In this document: piece after piece, positions 10,062 to 20,472 of the stretch | Layout of the letters: the number at the start of each line of letters is the position of its first letter | How positions within the stretch are numbered: the first letter of the stretch is position 1 | Assembly (NCBI GenBank): GCA_938004865.1 | Contig: CALKVT010000065.1 | Span: 1-64,000 of the forward strand | Direction of reading: 5' to 3' | Source of the DNA: UBA2376 sp002344285 | GTDB taxonomy: Bacteria; Myxococcota_A; Polyangia; Haliangiales; Haliangiaceae | DNA: 64,000 bases | Notes under the pieces: generated by a model | Told to the model about the DNA's origin: nothing | Databases searched by the model: none | What the model saw: the letters and a program-made list of their open reading frames with translations, nothing else | Made by a program: the position numbers and the translations under genes

Positions 10062-11237
10062 ATGCCGTTGCCCCTCCTCGAGAGCCTGCCGTTCGAGCTC
10101 GACCAGTTCACGCTGCTCGAGCGGCTGGCCACGGGTGGCATGGCCGACGTGTACCTCGCCGTCGATCGCGCCGCCGCCACGCCGCGATGGGTCGCGCTCA
10201 AGCGCATCCGCGCCGACCTCGCCCCGCACCGCGAGTTCCGCGACTTCTTCGTCACCGAGGGCCGGCTGAGCCTCGCGTGTCACCACCCCAACCTGCCCGC
10301 GGCCTACCATCTGGGACACGCGGCCGGCCGCCCGTACCTCGCCCTCGAGTACGTCGGCGGCCCGACGGTGCTCGCGCTCTCGCGCGCCGCGACCCGCCGC
10401 CGCCGGCCGGTCGCCGTGCCGGCGGTCCTCGCCATCGGCCTCGGCGTCGCGCGCGCGCTCGATCACCTGCACGGCCTCCGCGACCTCGACGGGCGCTCGC
10501 TCGACGTGATCCACCGCGACGTCACCCCGCAGAACCTCCTGGTCGCGCCCGACGGCGTCGTGAAGCTGATCGATCTCGGCGTCGCCCGCACCTCCTTCCA
10601 GGCCCACCGCACCGAGGCCGGGGTCATCAAGGGGAAGTACGCGTACATCGCGCCCGAGCAGCTCGACCGTCGCGCGACGATCGATCAGCGCGCCGATCTG
10701 TTCTCGCTGGGCGCCGTCCTGCACGAGCTGCTCACCGGGCAGCCGCTGTTCCACGGCGCGAGCGACCTCGACACCACCGACCGCGTGAAGCGCGCGACGA
10801 TCCCGAACCCGACCGCGGTCCGCGCCGAGGTCCCCGCCGAGATCTCGGAGGTCATCATGGGCGCCCTCGCCCGCGATCCCGATCAGCGCTGGCCGTCGGC
10901 AGCGTCCATGGTCGACGCGCTCGAGCGCGCCGCCGAGAGCGCCGGCATGTGGCCGTGGCCGGGCCGCCTCGCACGCGAGGTGACGGCGCTCGTCGGCACG
11001 CCGCGCCAGCCCGCGCTCGTCGAGGGCGGCGTCGTGTGGCGCGAGGGCCTACCGCCCGCCGTCGCCTTCGAGGACCTGGAGGACGAGGTCACCCCCGTGA
11101 TCGAGGTGCGCACCGAGGCCGGCGACTGGGAGGCCCCCAGCGTGCCCGCCGATCCGCAGCTCTCCTACTTCCTGAGCGCAGGGGCCGTCGAGCGACCGTG
11201 GCAGGGCAGCGACTCCACCAAGGTCGGCAAGGCGTAG
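10062..11237 (+). CDS. Soluble Ser/Thr protein kinase with a DLG in place of DFG
   Basis: 391 residues with no membrane segment. The kinase domain (~14-290) has a glycine loop LATGGMADVY, ATP lysine K47 (VALK), HRDVTPQN at 151-158, APE at 197-199 and the fold-typical D-LFSLG. The metal-binding motif is DLG (171-173); the Asp is kept and Leu replaces Phe, which is tolerated in some active kinases. The C-terminal ~100 residues are acidic and unstructured-looking. It is second in an operon behind the 92-residue protein and overlaps the following lipoprotein gene by up to 40 nt. Confidence 0.88.
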   Translation: MPLPLLESLPFELDQFTLLERLATGGMADVYLAVDRAAATPRWVALKRIRADLAPHREFRDFFVTEGRLSLACHHPNLPAAYHLGHAAGRPYLALEYVGGPTVLALSRAATRRRRPVAVPAVLAIGLGVARALDHLHGLRDLDGRSLDVIHRDVTPQNLLVAPDGVVKLIDLGVARTSFQAHRTEAGVIKGKYAYIAPEQLDRRATIDQRADLFSLGAVLHELLTGQPLFHGASDLDTTDRVKRATIPNPTAVRAEVPAEISEVIMGALARDPDQRWPSAASMVDALERAAESAGMWPWPGRLAREVTALVGTPRQPALVEGGVVWREGLPPAVAFEDLEDEVTPVIEVRTEAGDWEAPSVPADPQLSYFLSAGAVERPWQGSDSTKVGKA

Positions 11238-12178
11238 CGGTCGCGACCCGCGCCGCGCGGACGCTCGGCGTGGCCGCCGCGTGCGGCGCGTGCGCCGCCG
11301 AGACCCCGCTCCCGGCGGGCGCCGTGCGGCTCGACGCGATCGTCACCGCGCAGAACCTCGTGGGCGCGTGGGAGTGGTCGCACTTCGAGATCGAGGACGG
11401 CACCTCCCGCCGCGAGCGCGAGCGATGGGCCTTCGCGCCGACCACCGAGCGCCGGCGCCTCGTCGGGCGCTACACCCGGGACGTGCTGGTCCGCGCCCTC
11501 GACGGCGTGCCCTTCGAGTGTAACCAGGAGACGCGCTACGACCTGCGCAGCGAGGTCTTCTTCGAGGCGACCGTGGTCGCGACCGGCGTGGCGATCCGCG
11601 AGATGTCGTACCGTGTCGACCCGGGGCCGTGCGAGCGCGGCCTGCGCGAGCTCGGCTCGTACGTCGCGACCTTCGAGGACGGCGAACTGCGCCTCGCGTG
11701 GCGCGGCGGCGACGCGCGGCTCGCGCGGGCCGGCGACGAACCACCCGCCTCCCCGCCGCCGCGTGCCGAGCCGCCCGCCGGCCGCTGGACGTGGGCGATC
11801 ACGTCGTGGACCCGCGCCGGCATGGTGCGCGACGAGTACGAGGACTGGGAGCTCGCCGTCGGTGAGGACGGCCAGATCGGCGGCACGTACGTGCGCGAGG
11901 TCAGCGAACGCGCGCCGGACGGCGCCGTCATCCCGTGTGCGGGCGCGACGACGTGGGGCTTCGTCGACCGCTACCTCGTCCGCGGCAAGCCCATGGAGGA
12001 CGGCGGCGGCGGCTGGCGCATCGAGGAGATCGATCACGTCGCCGGCGACCATCCGTGCATCGCCGCCACGCCGCGGCGCACGCTCGACAGCGCGATGCTC
12101 ACCGCCGACGGCGAGCACGTGGTGCTCCGCTGGCGCGGCAAGCGTCGCCAGGTGCTCCTGCGTCCCGGCGACGAATAG
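11198..12178 (+). CDS. Putative lipoprotein made of two similar halves
   Basis: Up to 326 residues. The start is uncertain: GTG 11198 gives a signal-like leader with lipobox (LGVAAAC) but overlaps the kinase gene; GTG 11270 begins only four residues before the Cys. The mature protein looks like an internal duplication. Each ~120-residue half has a W-W start (GAWEWSHFEIEDG / GRWTWAITSWTRAG), then a GRYTRDVLVRALDG or GTYVREVSERAPDG segment followed by a Cys (PFEC, VIPC), then LRLAWRGG or VLRWRGK. I do not recognise the domain. It probably acts in the envelope with the kinase encoded upstream. Confidence 0.55.
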   Translation: MAGQRLHQGRQGVAVATRAARTLGVAAACGACAAETPLPAGAVRLDAIVTAQNLVGAWEWSHFEIEDGTSRRERERWAFAPTTERRRLVGRYTRDVLVRALDGVPFECNQETRYDLRSEVFFEATVVATGVAIREMSYRVDPGPCERGLRELGSYVATFEDGELRLAWRGGDARLARAGDEPPASPPPRAEPPAGRWTWAITSWTRAGMVRDEYEDWELAVGEDGQIGGTYVREVSERAPDGAVIPCAGATTWGFVDRYLVRGKPMEDGGGGWRIEEIDHVAGDHPCIAATPRRTLDSAMLTADGEHVVLRWRGKRRQVLLRPGDE

Positions 12179-12179
12179 C

Positions 12180-13835
12180 TCAGGTCGTGTACATGCGCGC
12201 GACGTACTCCTCGACCATGCGGTCCGAGGAGAAGCGCCACGCCGACATCGCGATCGACGCCCGCATCATGCGCACCCAGCGCGCCCGATCGCCGTAATAC
12301 GTCGGCAGGACCTCCTGCTCGAGCACCTCGTAGAGGCGCGCGCGATCGCGCTCGTCGATGTGGGCCGCCGCGGCGTCGTCGAACGCGTCGTCGCCCGGCT
12401 CGGGATCGCCGATCTTCCAGCCGGTGACGCCGTGCTCGCAGCCCTCGGGCCACCAGCCGTCGAGGATGCTGACGTTCAGGACGCCGTTCATCGCCGCCTT
12501 CATGCCCGACGTGCCCGAGGCCTCGAGGGGGCGACGCGGGTTGTTGAGCCACACGTCCGCGCCGCGCGTCATCGCCGCGCCCACGGTCATGTCGTAGTTC
12601 TCGAGGAAGACGACCTGCCCCGGCCAGCGGCGCGCCGCGCCGACCAGACGCGACACCAGCGCCTTGCCGCCGGCGTCGCGAGGGTGGGCCTTGCCCGCGT
12701 ACACGATCTGGGCGCCACGGTCACGCAGGAGCCGCTCGAGCCGCGCCTCGTCGCCGAGGATCAGATCGGCGCGCTTGTACGGCGCCGCGCGGCGCGCGAA
12801 GCCGATCACGATCCGGTCGGTGGCGAGCTTCACGCCGGTGCGGGCCTCGACCAGCTCGCAGAGCTCCGCCTTCATCGCCAGGTGCGCGGCCCACAGCTCC
12901 TGGGCCTGGTGCAGCTCGTCCTTGCCCGGCGCGAGGGCGGCGCGCACGCGCGCGTCCTGCCACGTCGGCACGTGGACGCCGTTGGTGATCGCCGTGATCG
13001 GCGCCGCCCCGCTCACGCCCTTCCACATGCCGCGCGCGGTCTCCCCGTGGAGCTGCGCCACCGCGTTGGCCGCGCGCGCGAGGCGCAGGCCGGCCACGGT
13101 CATCGAGAACGGCGCGCCGCCGATCTGCGTCAGCTCGGCGTCGGTGAAGCCGAGATCGGCGTCCATGCGGCGCATGCGCTCGAGGGTGTGCACCTCGTTG
13201 CCGGCGGCGACCGGCGTGTGGGTCGTGAACACGACGTGCTGGCGCAGGCGCTGGATGCGCTCGGCGAGCGAGCCGCCGCCGAAGCGGTTCTCGCGGAGCA
13301 GCTCGAGGCCGGCGAAGATCGCGTGGCCCTCGTTGAAGTGATAGACGGCGGGGTCGATGCCGAGCGCGCGCAGGAGCCGCACGCCACCGACGCCGAGCAC
13401 GATCTCCTGGGCGAGCCGGTCCTCTTCCCCGCCGCCGTACAGGCGCTGCGTGATCCAGCGATCGTCCTCGCGCGCGGGCTCGAGCAGGTAGAGCTCGGCG
13501 CTCGTGTGGCGGCGCACGCGGAACGCGCGACACGGCACGTGCTTGCCCCGCACCGTCACCTCGATCTCGACGTCCAGCGGCTCGAGGCCGTCGCGCGAGG
13601 TCTTCGGGTAGTGATCGATCGGGTGACCGGCGTCGTCGATCCGTTGCTCGACGTAGCCCTCATCCCACAGGAGCCCGATGCCGGTGAGCGGCACGTGCAG
13701 ATCGCCCACCGACTTCATGTGGTCGCCGGCGAGGATCCCGAGCCCTCCGGCGTAGATCGTGAACGACGGATCGAGCCCATACTCCATGCAGAAGTACGCG
13801 ACACGGGGTCGGGCGATCGGCGCGGTGGCGAACAT
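12180..13835 (-). CDS. Alpha-glucan phosphorylase (GT35), short form
   Basis: Breaks alpha-1,4-glucans with phosphate to release glucose 1-phosphate. The 551-residue protein begins at the conserved VAYFCMEYGLDPSFTIYAGG and lacks the longer N-terminal region of ~800-residue phosphorylases, like other short bacterial members. Substrate and PLP-site motifs are present: HFNEGHA, FTTHTPVAAGNE, ITNGVHVPTW, the pyridoxal-lysine segment SGTSGMKAAMNGV and LDGWWPEG. The ATG at 13835 is the last base group of a 7-bp inverted repeat. It ends 2 nt from the convergent lipoprotein gene and seems to be a single-gene unit. Confidence 0.88.
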   Translation of the reverse strand: MFATAPIARPRVAYFCMEYGLDPSFTIYAGGLGILAGDHMKSVGDLHVPLTGIGLLWDEGYVEQRIDDAGHPIDHYPKTSRDGLEPLDVEIEVTVRGKHVPCRAFRVRRHTSAELYLLEPAREDDRWITQRLYGGGEEDRLAQEIVLGVGGVRLLRALGIDPAVYHFNEGHAIFAGLELLRENRFGGGSLAERIQRLRQHVVFTTHTPVAAGNEVHTLERMRRMDADLGFTDAELTQIGGAPFSMTVAGLRLARAANAVAQLHGETARGMWKGVSGAAPITAITNGVHVPTWQDARVRAALAPGKDELHQAQELWAAHLAMKAELCELVEARTGVKLATDRIVIGFARRAAPYKRADLILGDEARLERLLRDRGAQIVYAGKAHPRDAGGKALVSRLVGAARRWPGQVVFLENYDMTVGAAMTRGADVWLNNPRRPLEASGTSGMKAAMNGVLNVSILDGWWPEGCEHGVTGWKIGDPEPGDDAFDDAAAAHIDERDRARLYEVLEQEVLPTYYGDRARWVRMMRASIAMSAWRFSSDRMVEEYVARMYTT

Positions 13836-13850
13836 CGTCTTAGGACGATG
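13833..13850. promoter_or_regulatory. Inverted repeat covering the phosphorylase start codon
   Basis: A 7-bp perfect inverted repeat (CATCGTC / GACGATG) with a 4-nt centre includes the start ATG. In mRNA it would pair the start codon in a hairpin; as DNA it could be an operator. No regulator gene is adjacent, so the role is open. Confidence 0.4.
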
Positions 13851-13961
13851 CAACGTCGGCGCCTGCCGGATCAAGCCGCGGCGCGTTGTCAAACGCAACG
13901 ATTCCCGGTCATTCGCCGTCGACGAACGCGACAGGACGGCGGATCTCGGCGCGGGCGCGGC

Positions 13962-15479
13962 TCAGCGCTCGAGGATCAGCAGCCCGCGGTGCGAGTCCGC
14001 CACGTAGATCCGACCACGCGCGACGTCGAGGTCGATCCCGATCGCGCCCTCGAAGAAGCTCGTGCCGTAGCGGCGGTCGTAGCCGGGCCAGGTGTTGAAC
14101 CAGGCCGCCTGCCGCGGCGCGGCAGGGTCGGCGATGTCGATGACGCGAACACCGTCCTGGTAGTACGCGACCACGACCTCGTCGCCCGCGGCCATGACGT
14201 TGTGCGCGGAGACCTCGGGTCGGGTCTGCCATGCGCCGAGCTGGCGCAGGAAGCTGTCGCTCCCCTCGGTCACGTCGACGAGGCGCAGGTGCGATCCCCA
14301 CTCCTCGTCGCCGTGGGCGGCGACGCGGCGCGCCCCGACGGTCGTCACCCAGCTCGAGTGGCTCGACTGGTCGCCGTAGCCGACGAACGTGCCGACCGCG
14401 CGCGGCGCCGAGGGGTTCGAGACGTCGGCGATCACCATGCCGCCGTTCCAGAAGTTGAGGTAGGCGCGATCTCCCTCGACGTAGAGGTCGTGGAGGAAGG
14501 CGCCCTCGGGAGCGTCGGCGGGGAAGAACGTCGACAGCTTCCGGGGCGCGCGCGGATCGGCGAGGCTCCAGATCTCGAGGCCGCGGCGCGTGTTCGCCAG
14601 GTACGCGTTGCCGCCATCGATGAACAGGGTGTGGATGTTGGCGCCCTCCATCAGCCCCGCGGTGCCGAAGTGCGCCACGATCGACGGCGCCGAGGGCACG
14701 GTCACGTCCCAGACCACGGCGCCGACCACGTTGGAGCCCATGATCGCGTAGCGCCGCCCCTCGGCGTCGACGAGCTTCACGTCGTTGTAGATCTCGCGAT
14801 CGTCCCGGTGCTCGACCGGTCCGTGGCCGACGTCGCGCGGCGCGCGTGGATCGGCGACGTCGACGATGCGGAGGCCATCGCCGTAGCGCGCGACGTACGC
14901 GAGGTCGCCGACCACGCGGACGTTCACCGTGGGGCTGTCGTCCCAGCCGGCGCCCCGGTGCTCGGCCACGAGCGTGAGGCCACCGGCGGTGGGCTCGTCG
15001 AGCGGTTCGACGCGGCGCGCCGTGGCCCGCGCGAGGAAGCACTCCTCGGGCGTGCAGTACGCGTAGGCGCCGAGCAGCTCGTCACCGGCCTGCGCGCACA
15101 GGAGCAGGCTCCGCGACCGGTCCTCGCCGAGATCGCGGTAGAGGAACAGCGACTGGTCGTCGAGCCAGGCGCGCGTCGCGTCCCCGCCGGCGAGCACGCC
15201 CGCGTACTCCCACGGGCCCACCTCGTCGAGGCGCGACGACCCGCTGCTCGTGTAGCCGTCGCTGTAGGTCGCCTGGAAGTGGAAGATCCCGTCGGGGGCG
15301 ACCCCGGCCATGGCGCCGCGGACGCAGCCGGCCTCCGCGTGGTCGAAGTCGGAGGGGCTGTCGAAGCGACCCGGACCGTCGGGGAGGCCGCCGGGTCCAC
15401 CGTCGAGGTTGTCGCCGCAGGCGGCCGCGCCGGCCGTGACGAGAGCCACGACCATGTGGGCGGCAGGGGTACGTCGCAT
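13962..15479 (-). CDS. LVIVD-repeat beta-propeller lipoprotein
   Basis: 505 residues with a lipoprotein signal (VVALVTAGAAACGDN). From residue ~185 on it contains LVIVD-type propeller blades, each with a GLRIVDVADPRAPR-like segment: GAVVWDVTVPSAPS, GLEIWSLADPRAPR, GMVIADVSNPSAPR, GVRVIDIADPAAPR. It should fold as a surface or periplasmic propeller of unknown ligand. The N-terminal third is unique, with four Cys. The ATG at 15479 is 6 nt after a TAGAGT -10 box, which predicts a leaderless mRNA. Confidence 0.82.
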   Translation of the reverse strand: MRRTPAAHMVVALVTAGAAACGDNLDGGPGGLPDGPGRFDSPSDFDHAEAGCVRGAMAGVAPDGIFHFQATYSDGYTSSGSSRLDEVGPWEYAGVLAGGDATRAWLDDQSLFLYRDLGEDRSRSLLLCAQAGDELLGAYAYCTPEECFLARATARRVEPLDEPTAGGLTLVAEHRGAGWDDSPTVNVRVVGDLAYVARYGDGLRIVDVADPRAPRDVGHGPVEHRDDREIYNDVKLVDAEGRRYAIMGSNVVGAVVWDVTVPSAPSIVAHFGTAGLMEGANIHTLFIDGGNAYLANTRRGLEIWSLADPRAPRKLSTFFPADAPEGAFLHDLYVEGDRAYLNFWNGGMVIADVSNPSAPRAVGTFVGYGDQSSHSSWVTTVGARRVAAHGDEEWGSHLRLVDVTEGSDSFLRQLGAWQTRPEVSAHNVMAAGDEVVVAYYQDGVRVIDIADPAAPRQAAWFNTWPGYDRRYGTSFFEGAIGIDLDVARGRIYVADSHRGLLILER

Positions 15480-15559
15480 GCGCGGACTCTACGGGGAGTT
15501 CCGGCGCGCGGCCGTTAACAATTCTTGGCGCAGGCGATGCGCTCGTACATGATGGAGGG

Positions 15560-16093
15560 GTGGGTACCCGGCCCGCACGCAAGGCGAAACGCCCCGCGGT
15601 GTCGCCCGAGGAGGAAGCCCTGTTCCTCCAGGCGATGGACGGGACAACTCCGCTCGTCGGGCGTGACCGTGTACGCCCCGCACCGCAGAAGTCGGCGCTG
15701 GTCGTACCGCCGACGCTGCCGCCTCGCCGCGCGCTGACCCTCGACACCGACGACGGCCGGGTCAGCGGCCGCGCCGAGGGCGTCAACCGCGCGCAGGTGA
15801 GCGCGCTCCGCGCCGGCAAGGTGCGCGTCGAGTCGACCCTCGACCTCCACGGTGACACCGTGACGGTCGCCCTCCCCCGCCTCACGAAGTTCCTCACCGA
15901 CGCCGCCCGCGATCGCCGCCGCTGCGTGCTCGTGATCCACGGCAAGGGCCTCCACTCCGACGGTGTCGCCGTCCTGCGCGACGCCGTCTGGAACGCGCTC
16001 GCCGGCGAGCTGTCGGGGCTCGTCCATGCCTTCACCACCGCCGCGCCCGCCGACGGCGGCGAAGGGGCCACCGCCGTGCTGGTGCGCCCGTGA
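15560..16093 (+). CDS. Smr-domain protein
   Basis: 177 residues from GTG, with a basic, flexible N-terminal half and a C-terminal Smr domain (about 90-177). The domain shows the LDLHG motif (STLDLHGDTVTVA) and HGKG (VLVIHGKGLHSDG). Stand-alone Smr proteins bind nucleic acids and many are endonucleases involved in mismatch repair, recombination or rescue of stalled ribosomes; which applies here cannot be told. The start has a purine-rich GGAGGG immediately upstream. The stop overlaps the start of the next gene (GTGA). Confidence 0.85.
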   Translation: MGTRPARKAKRPAVSPEEEALFLQAMDGTTPLVGRDRVRPAPQKSALVVPPTLPPRRALTLDTDDGRVSGRAEGVNRAQVSALRAGKVRVESTLDLHGDTVTVALPRLTKFLTDAARDRRRCVLVIHGKGLHSDGVAVLRDAVWNALAGELSGLVHAFTTAAPADGGEGATAVLVRP

Positions 16094-17961
16094 CGGCGAC
16101 GACCGGCCGCCGCTCGCTGATCGTCGGGCTGGCGCTGACGCTCGCGCTCGCGCTCGGGCTGGGCGCGCCGGCCCGTGACGCCGAGGCTCGACCCCGCCCG
16201 CGCGCGACCAAGCCCGTCGCCAAGCGCGGCACCAAGCCGGTCAAGACGACCAAGCAGGCCGCGGCGGCCACGAGAGCGCCCCGGCGCCCCACGGCCAAGC
16301 GCCCGCCCCCCGCGGCGGCGATGGTGATGGTGCACGGGGCGCTGCGCGCGCCGACCCGGTCGCACGGCCGCGTGGTCGGCGAGCTGACGCGCGAGGAGGC
16401 GACCGCCGAGGCGATCGAGAAGATCCTCCGCGGGCCGCTCCGCTATGGCACCACCGGCCTCTACGTCGTCGACGCCCAGACCGGCGAGGAGCTCTTCGCC
16501 GTCCACCCCGACGATCCGTTGAACCCGGCGTCGAACGTGAAGCTCATCTCGACCGCGGCGGCGCTCGACCTCGTGGGCCCCGACTTCCGTTACACCACGC
16601 GCGTGCTCGGGGCGACGCCCGGCCGCGGCGGCGTCATCACCGGGGACGTCTACCTCCTCGGCAGCTACGACCCGACGCTGGGCATCGACGACGTCCGCGA
16701 GCTCGGCGCGCGGCTCGCCGCCGCCGGCGTGACGCGCATCGATGGCAGCGTGGTCGTGGGCGAGACCACCACGCGCGACGGGATCTTCCGCAGCCGCGTG
16801 CGCGTCGACGTCACCGCGGGCGCGCCCGGCGCGGCGCCGAGCGTGTCGATCACGCCCGCGACCGACTTCGTCGAGGTCACCACGACGGCGACCACCGGCA
16901 AGCGGGCCCGCGTGAAGGGCCGCCTCGGCGTCGACGGCAAGCTCGTGACCCGCGAGGACGGCACGCAGCGCCTCGCGATCTCGGTCAGCGGCGCCATCGG
17001 CAAGGGCAAGAAGGTCTCGCGCTGGGTCTGGACCAAGGATCGCAACCTGCACACCGCCCACGTCCTGCGCGCCGCGCTGCGCGACGCCGGCGTGAGCGTG
17101 AAGGGTGACGTCGTCATCCGCGCGCTGCCCGAGTTCGTCGACGAGGTGGCCGCCACCGGCCGGCTGCCGGTGACGCTCGCCGAGCACCAGAGCGAGCCGC
17201 TGTCGCACATCGTCGCGAAGGTCAACAAGCGCAGCATCAACTGGCTCTCCGACCGCGTCATCGCGACCGCGACCGCCCTCGCCCACGACCAGACCCCGTC
17301 GATGGACCGCGGCATCGAGGCGATGTACGACTGGGCCGCGCGCGCCGCCGGGATCGACCGCGAGAAGCTGCTCGTCGACACCGGCAGCGGCCTCTCGTAC
17401 CGCACCCAGTTCTCGCCGCGCCAGATCGTGTCGGTCGTGCGCGCCGCGTCGGGTCTGGTCTCGCGCGACGGTGAGGACCCGGCGCACGCCGCGGCCTGCG
17501 CCGACGCGTGGAAGACCTCGCTCGCCGTCGGCGGCGTCGACGGCACGCTGCGCGGCCGCTTCCGCTCGACCGGCCTGCGCGGCCGCGTCCACGGCAAGAC
17601 CGGCACCCTCTCCACCGTCATCGCGCTCTCCGGCCTCCTCGAAGGTCCGAACGGACGCACCCTCGCCTTCTCCCTCGTCACCAACGGCCACACCCCGAGC
17701 CGCAAGAACCACATCCGCCGCGCCCACGAGGACGTGCTCGTGGTGCTCGACCGATACCTCGCCGGGCTCGCCAAGAGCGAGCCAGGCGCGGAGGCCTCGG
17801 GCCTCGGGCCTCGGGCCTCGGACGGAGGGCCTCAGGCCTCGGATCCGGGCGACACCCCCACCGAGCTCACGCATCCCGACGAGCTCGGCGACGCCGACGA
17901 GGGCGACAACGAGTCCAACGTCGATCCGTCCGAGGAGCCGGCCTCGACCCCGCTCCCATGA
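16090..17961 (+). CDS. dacB: D-alanyl-D-alanine carboxypeptidase/endopeptidase (PBP4 type, S13)
   Basis: Trims peptidoglycan peptides in the periplasm. The 623-residue protein has a signal sequence (LIVGLALTLALALGLGAPA) and a basic Lys/Arg/Pro linker to about residue 75. The three active-site motifs of penicillin-binding proteins follow: SNVK (S148-K151), SIN in KRSINWLSD (~383) and KTGTL (~503). The C-terminal ~60 residues are unusual: a low-complexity acidic tail partly encoded by a GGCCTCGGGC repeat (ASGLGPRAS). The GTG start overlaps the Smr gene stop, so both are co-translated. Confidence 0.88.
   Translation: MTATTGRRSLIVGLALTLALALGLGAPARDAEARPRPRATKPVAKRGTKPVKTTKQAAAATRAPRRPTAKRPPPAAAMVMVHGALRAPTRSHGRVVGELTREEATAEAIEKILRGPLRYGTTGLYVVDAQTGEELFAVHPDDPLNPASNVKLISTAAALDLVGPDFRYTTRVLGATPGRGGVITGDVYLLGSYDPTLGIDDVRELGARLAAAGVTRIDGSVVVGETTTRDGIFRSRVRVDVTAGAPGAAPSVSITPATDFVEVTTTATTGKRARVKGRLGVDGKLVTREDGTQRLAISVSGAIGKGKKVSRWVWTKDRNLHTAHVLRAALRDAGVSVKGDVVIRALPEFVDEVAATGRLPVTLAEHQSEPLSHIVAKVNKRSINWLSDRVIATATALAHDQTPSMDRGIEAMYDWAARAAGIDREKLLVDTGSGLSYRTQFSPRQIVSVVRAASGLVSRDGEDPAHAAACADAWKTSLAVGGVDGTLRGRFRSTGLRGRVHGKTGTLSTVIALSGLLEGPNGRTLAFSLVTNGHTPSRKNHIRRAHEDVLVVLDRYLAGLAKSEPGAEASGLGPRASDGGPQASDPGDTPTELTHPDELGDADEGDNESNVDPSEEPASTPLP
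17793..17842 (+). repeat. GGCCTCGGGC dispersed repeat inside the 3' end of the dacB-like gene
   Basis: Four near-tandem copies of GGCCTCGGGC-type units, then GGGCCTCAGGCCTCGG. It is translated in frame as Gly-Leu-Gly-Pro-Arg-Ala-Ser units. The same motif recurs at 17972-18024, 29398-29495 and 52491-52540. Confidence 0.7.
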
Positions 17962-17971
17962 CCGTCGCAGG

Positions 17972-18024
17972 CTGACGCCCGAGGCCCTCTCGCTCCGGGA
18001 CCTGACGCCTGATGCCTGATGCCT
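17972..18024. repeat. Intergenic GACGCCCGAGGCC repeat downstream of the dacB-like gene
   Basis: Contains TGACGCCCGAGGCCC and TGACGCCTGATGCCTGATGCC, degenerate reverse-strand versions of the same dispersed motif. It lies between the 3' ends of the carboxypeptidase and acs genes, and a small GC hairpin (GAGGGC/GCCCTC, ~18034-18050) follows. No T-run marks a terminator. Confidence 0.55.
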
Positions 18025-18073
18025 TCCTTGCGTAGAGGGCCCCTTGCCCTCCCCGTCGCTACGCTTCCTGTCG

Positions 18074-20025
<1,952 letters not shown>

Positions 20026-20029
<4 letters not shown>

Positions 20030-20418
20030 GGTTGCCCTCCCGGCACGCGCGCGATCATCTCGATCTCGACGCGCGCGTCCTTGGGCAGGCGCGCCACGGC
20101 GACCGTCGACCGCGCCGGCGGCGCCGACGGGAAGTGCTCGCCGTAGACCGCGTTCACCGCGCCGAAGTCGCCCATGTCGACGAGGAAGATCGTCGTCTTG
20201 ACGACGTCGTCGAAGCCGGCGCCCGCCGCCGCGAGCACGGCGCCGAGGTTGGCCATCACCCGGCGCGTCTGCGCCTGGATGTCACCGTCGACGAGGTGGC
20301 CCGTCGCCGGATCGAGCGGGATCTGGCCCGACGTGAAGAGGAGGTCGCCGGAGCGGATGGCCTGCGAGTACGGCCCGATCGCCGCCGGCGCCTGCGAGGT
20401 CCTGATGGCGCTGCGCAT
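20026..20418 (-). CDS. ridA: RidA/YjgF family enamine/imine deaminase
   Basis: 130 residues, the usual length. RidA proteins hydrolyse reactive enamine/imine intermediates released by PLP enzymes. Typical segments are present: AIGPYSQAIRSGDLLFTSGQ near the N-terminus, the central VVKTTIFLVDMGDFGAVN, and the end PPARSTVAVARLPKDARVEI with the substrate-binding Arg. It is the first gene of an operon with acs (4-nt overlap). A TACAGA box lies 7 nt before the ATG, again suggesting a leaderless transcript. Confidence 0.92.
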
Positions 20419-20434
20419 GCGCTGATCTGTACCA

Positions 20435-20468
20435 CCCGTACCCGTGCCCGTGCCCGTGCCCGTGCCCG
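20435..20468. repeat. (GTGCCC)n hexamer array
   Basis: Five to six CCCGTG hexamers lie between ridA and the next minus-strand gene, ending in GTGCCCGATC just past that gene's stop. Arrays at 49975-50003 and 50086-50142 share the same GTGCCCGATC junction. Confidence 0.8.
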
Positions 20469-20472
20469 ATCT

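Noticed and set aside
13886..14098. Small plus-strand frames between the phosphorylase and LVIVD genes.
   Set aside because: No ribosome site, no domain, and they overlap the 3' end of the LVIVD gene in antisense.
11613..15518. A 1301-codon plus-strand frame over the phosphorylase and LVIVD genes.
   Set aside because: It is antisense to two genes with clear family motifs and has no motif of its own.
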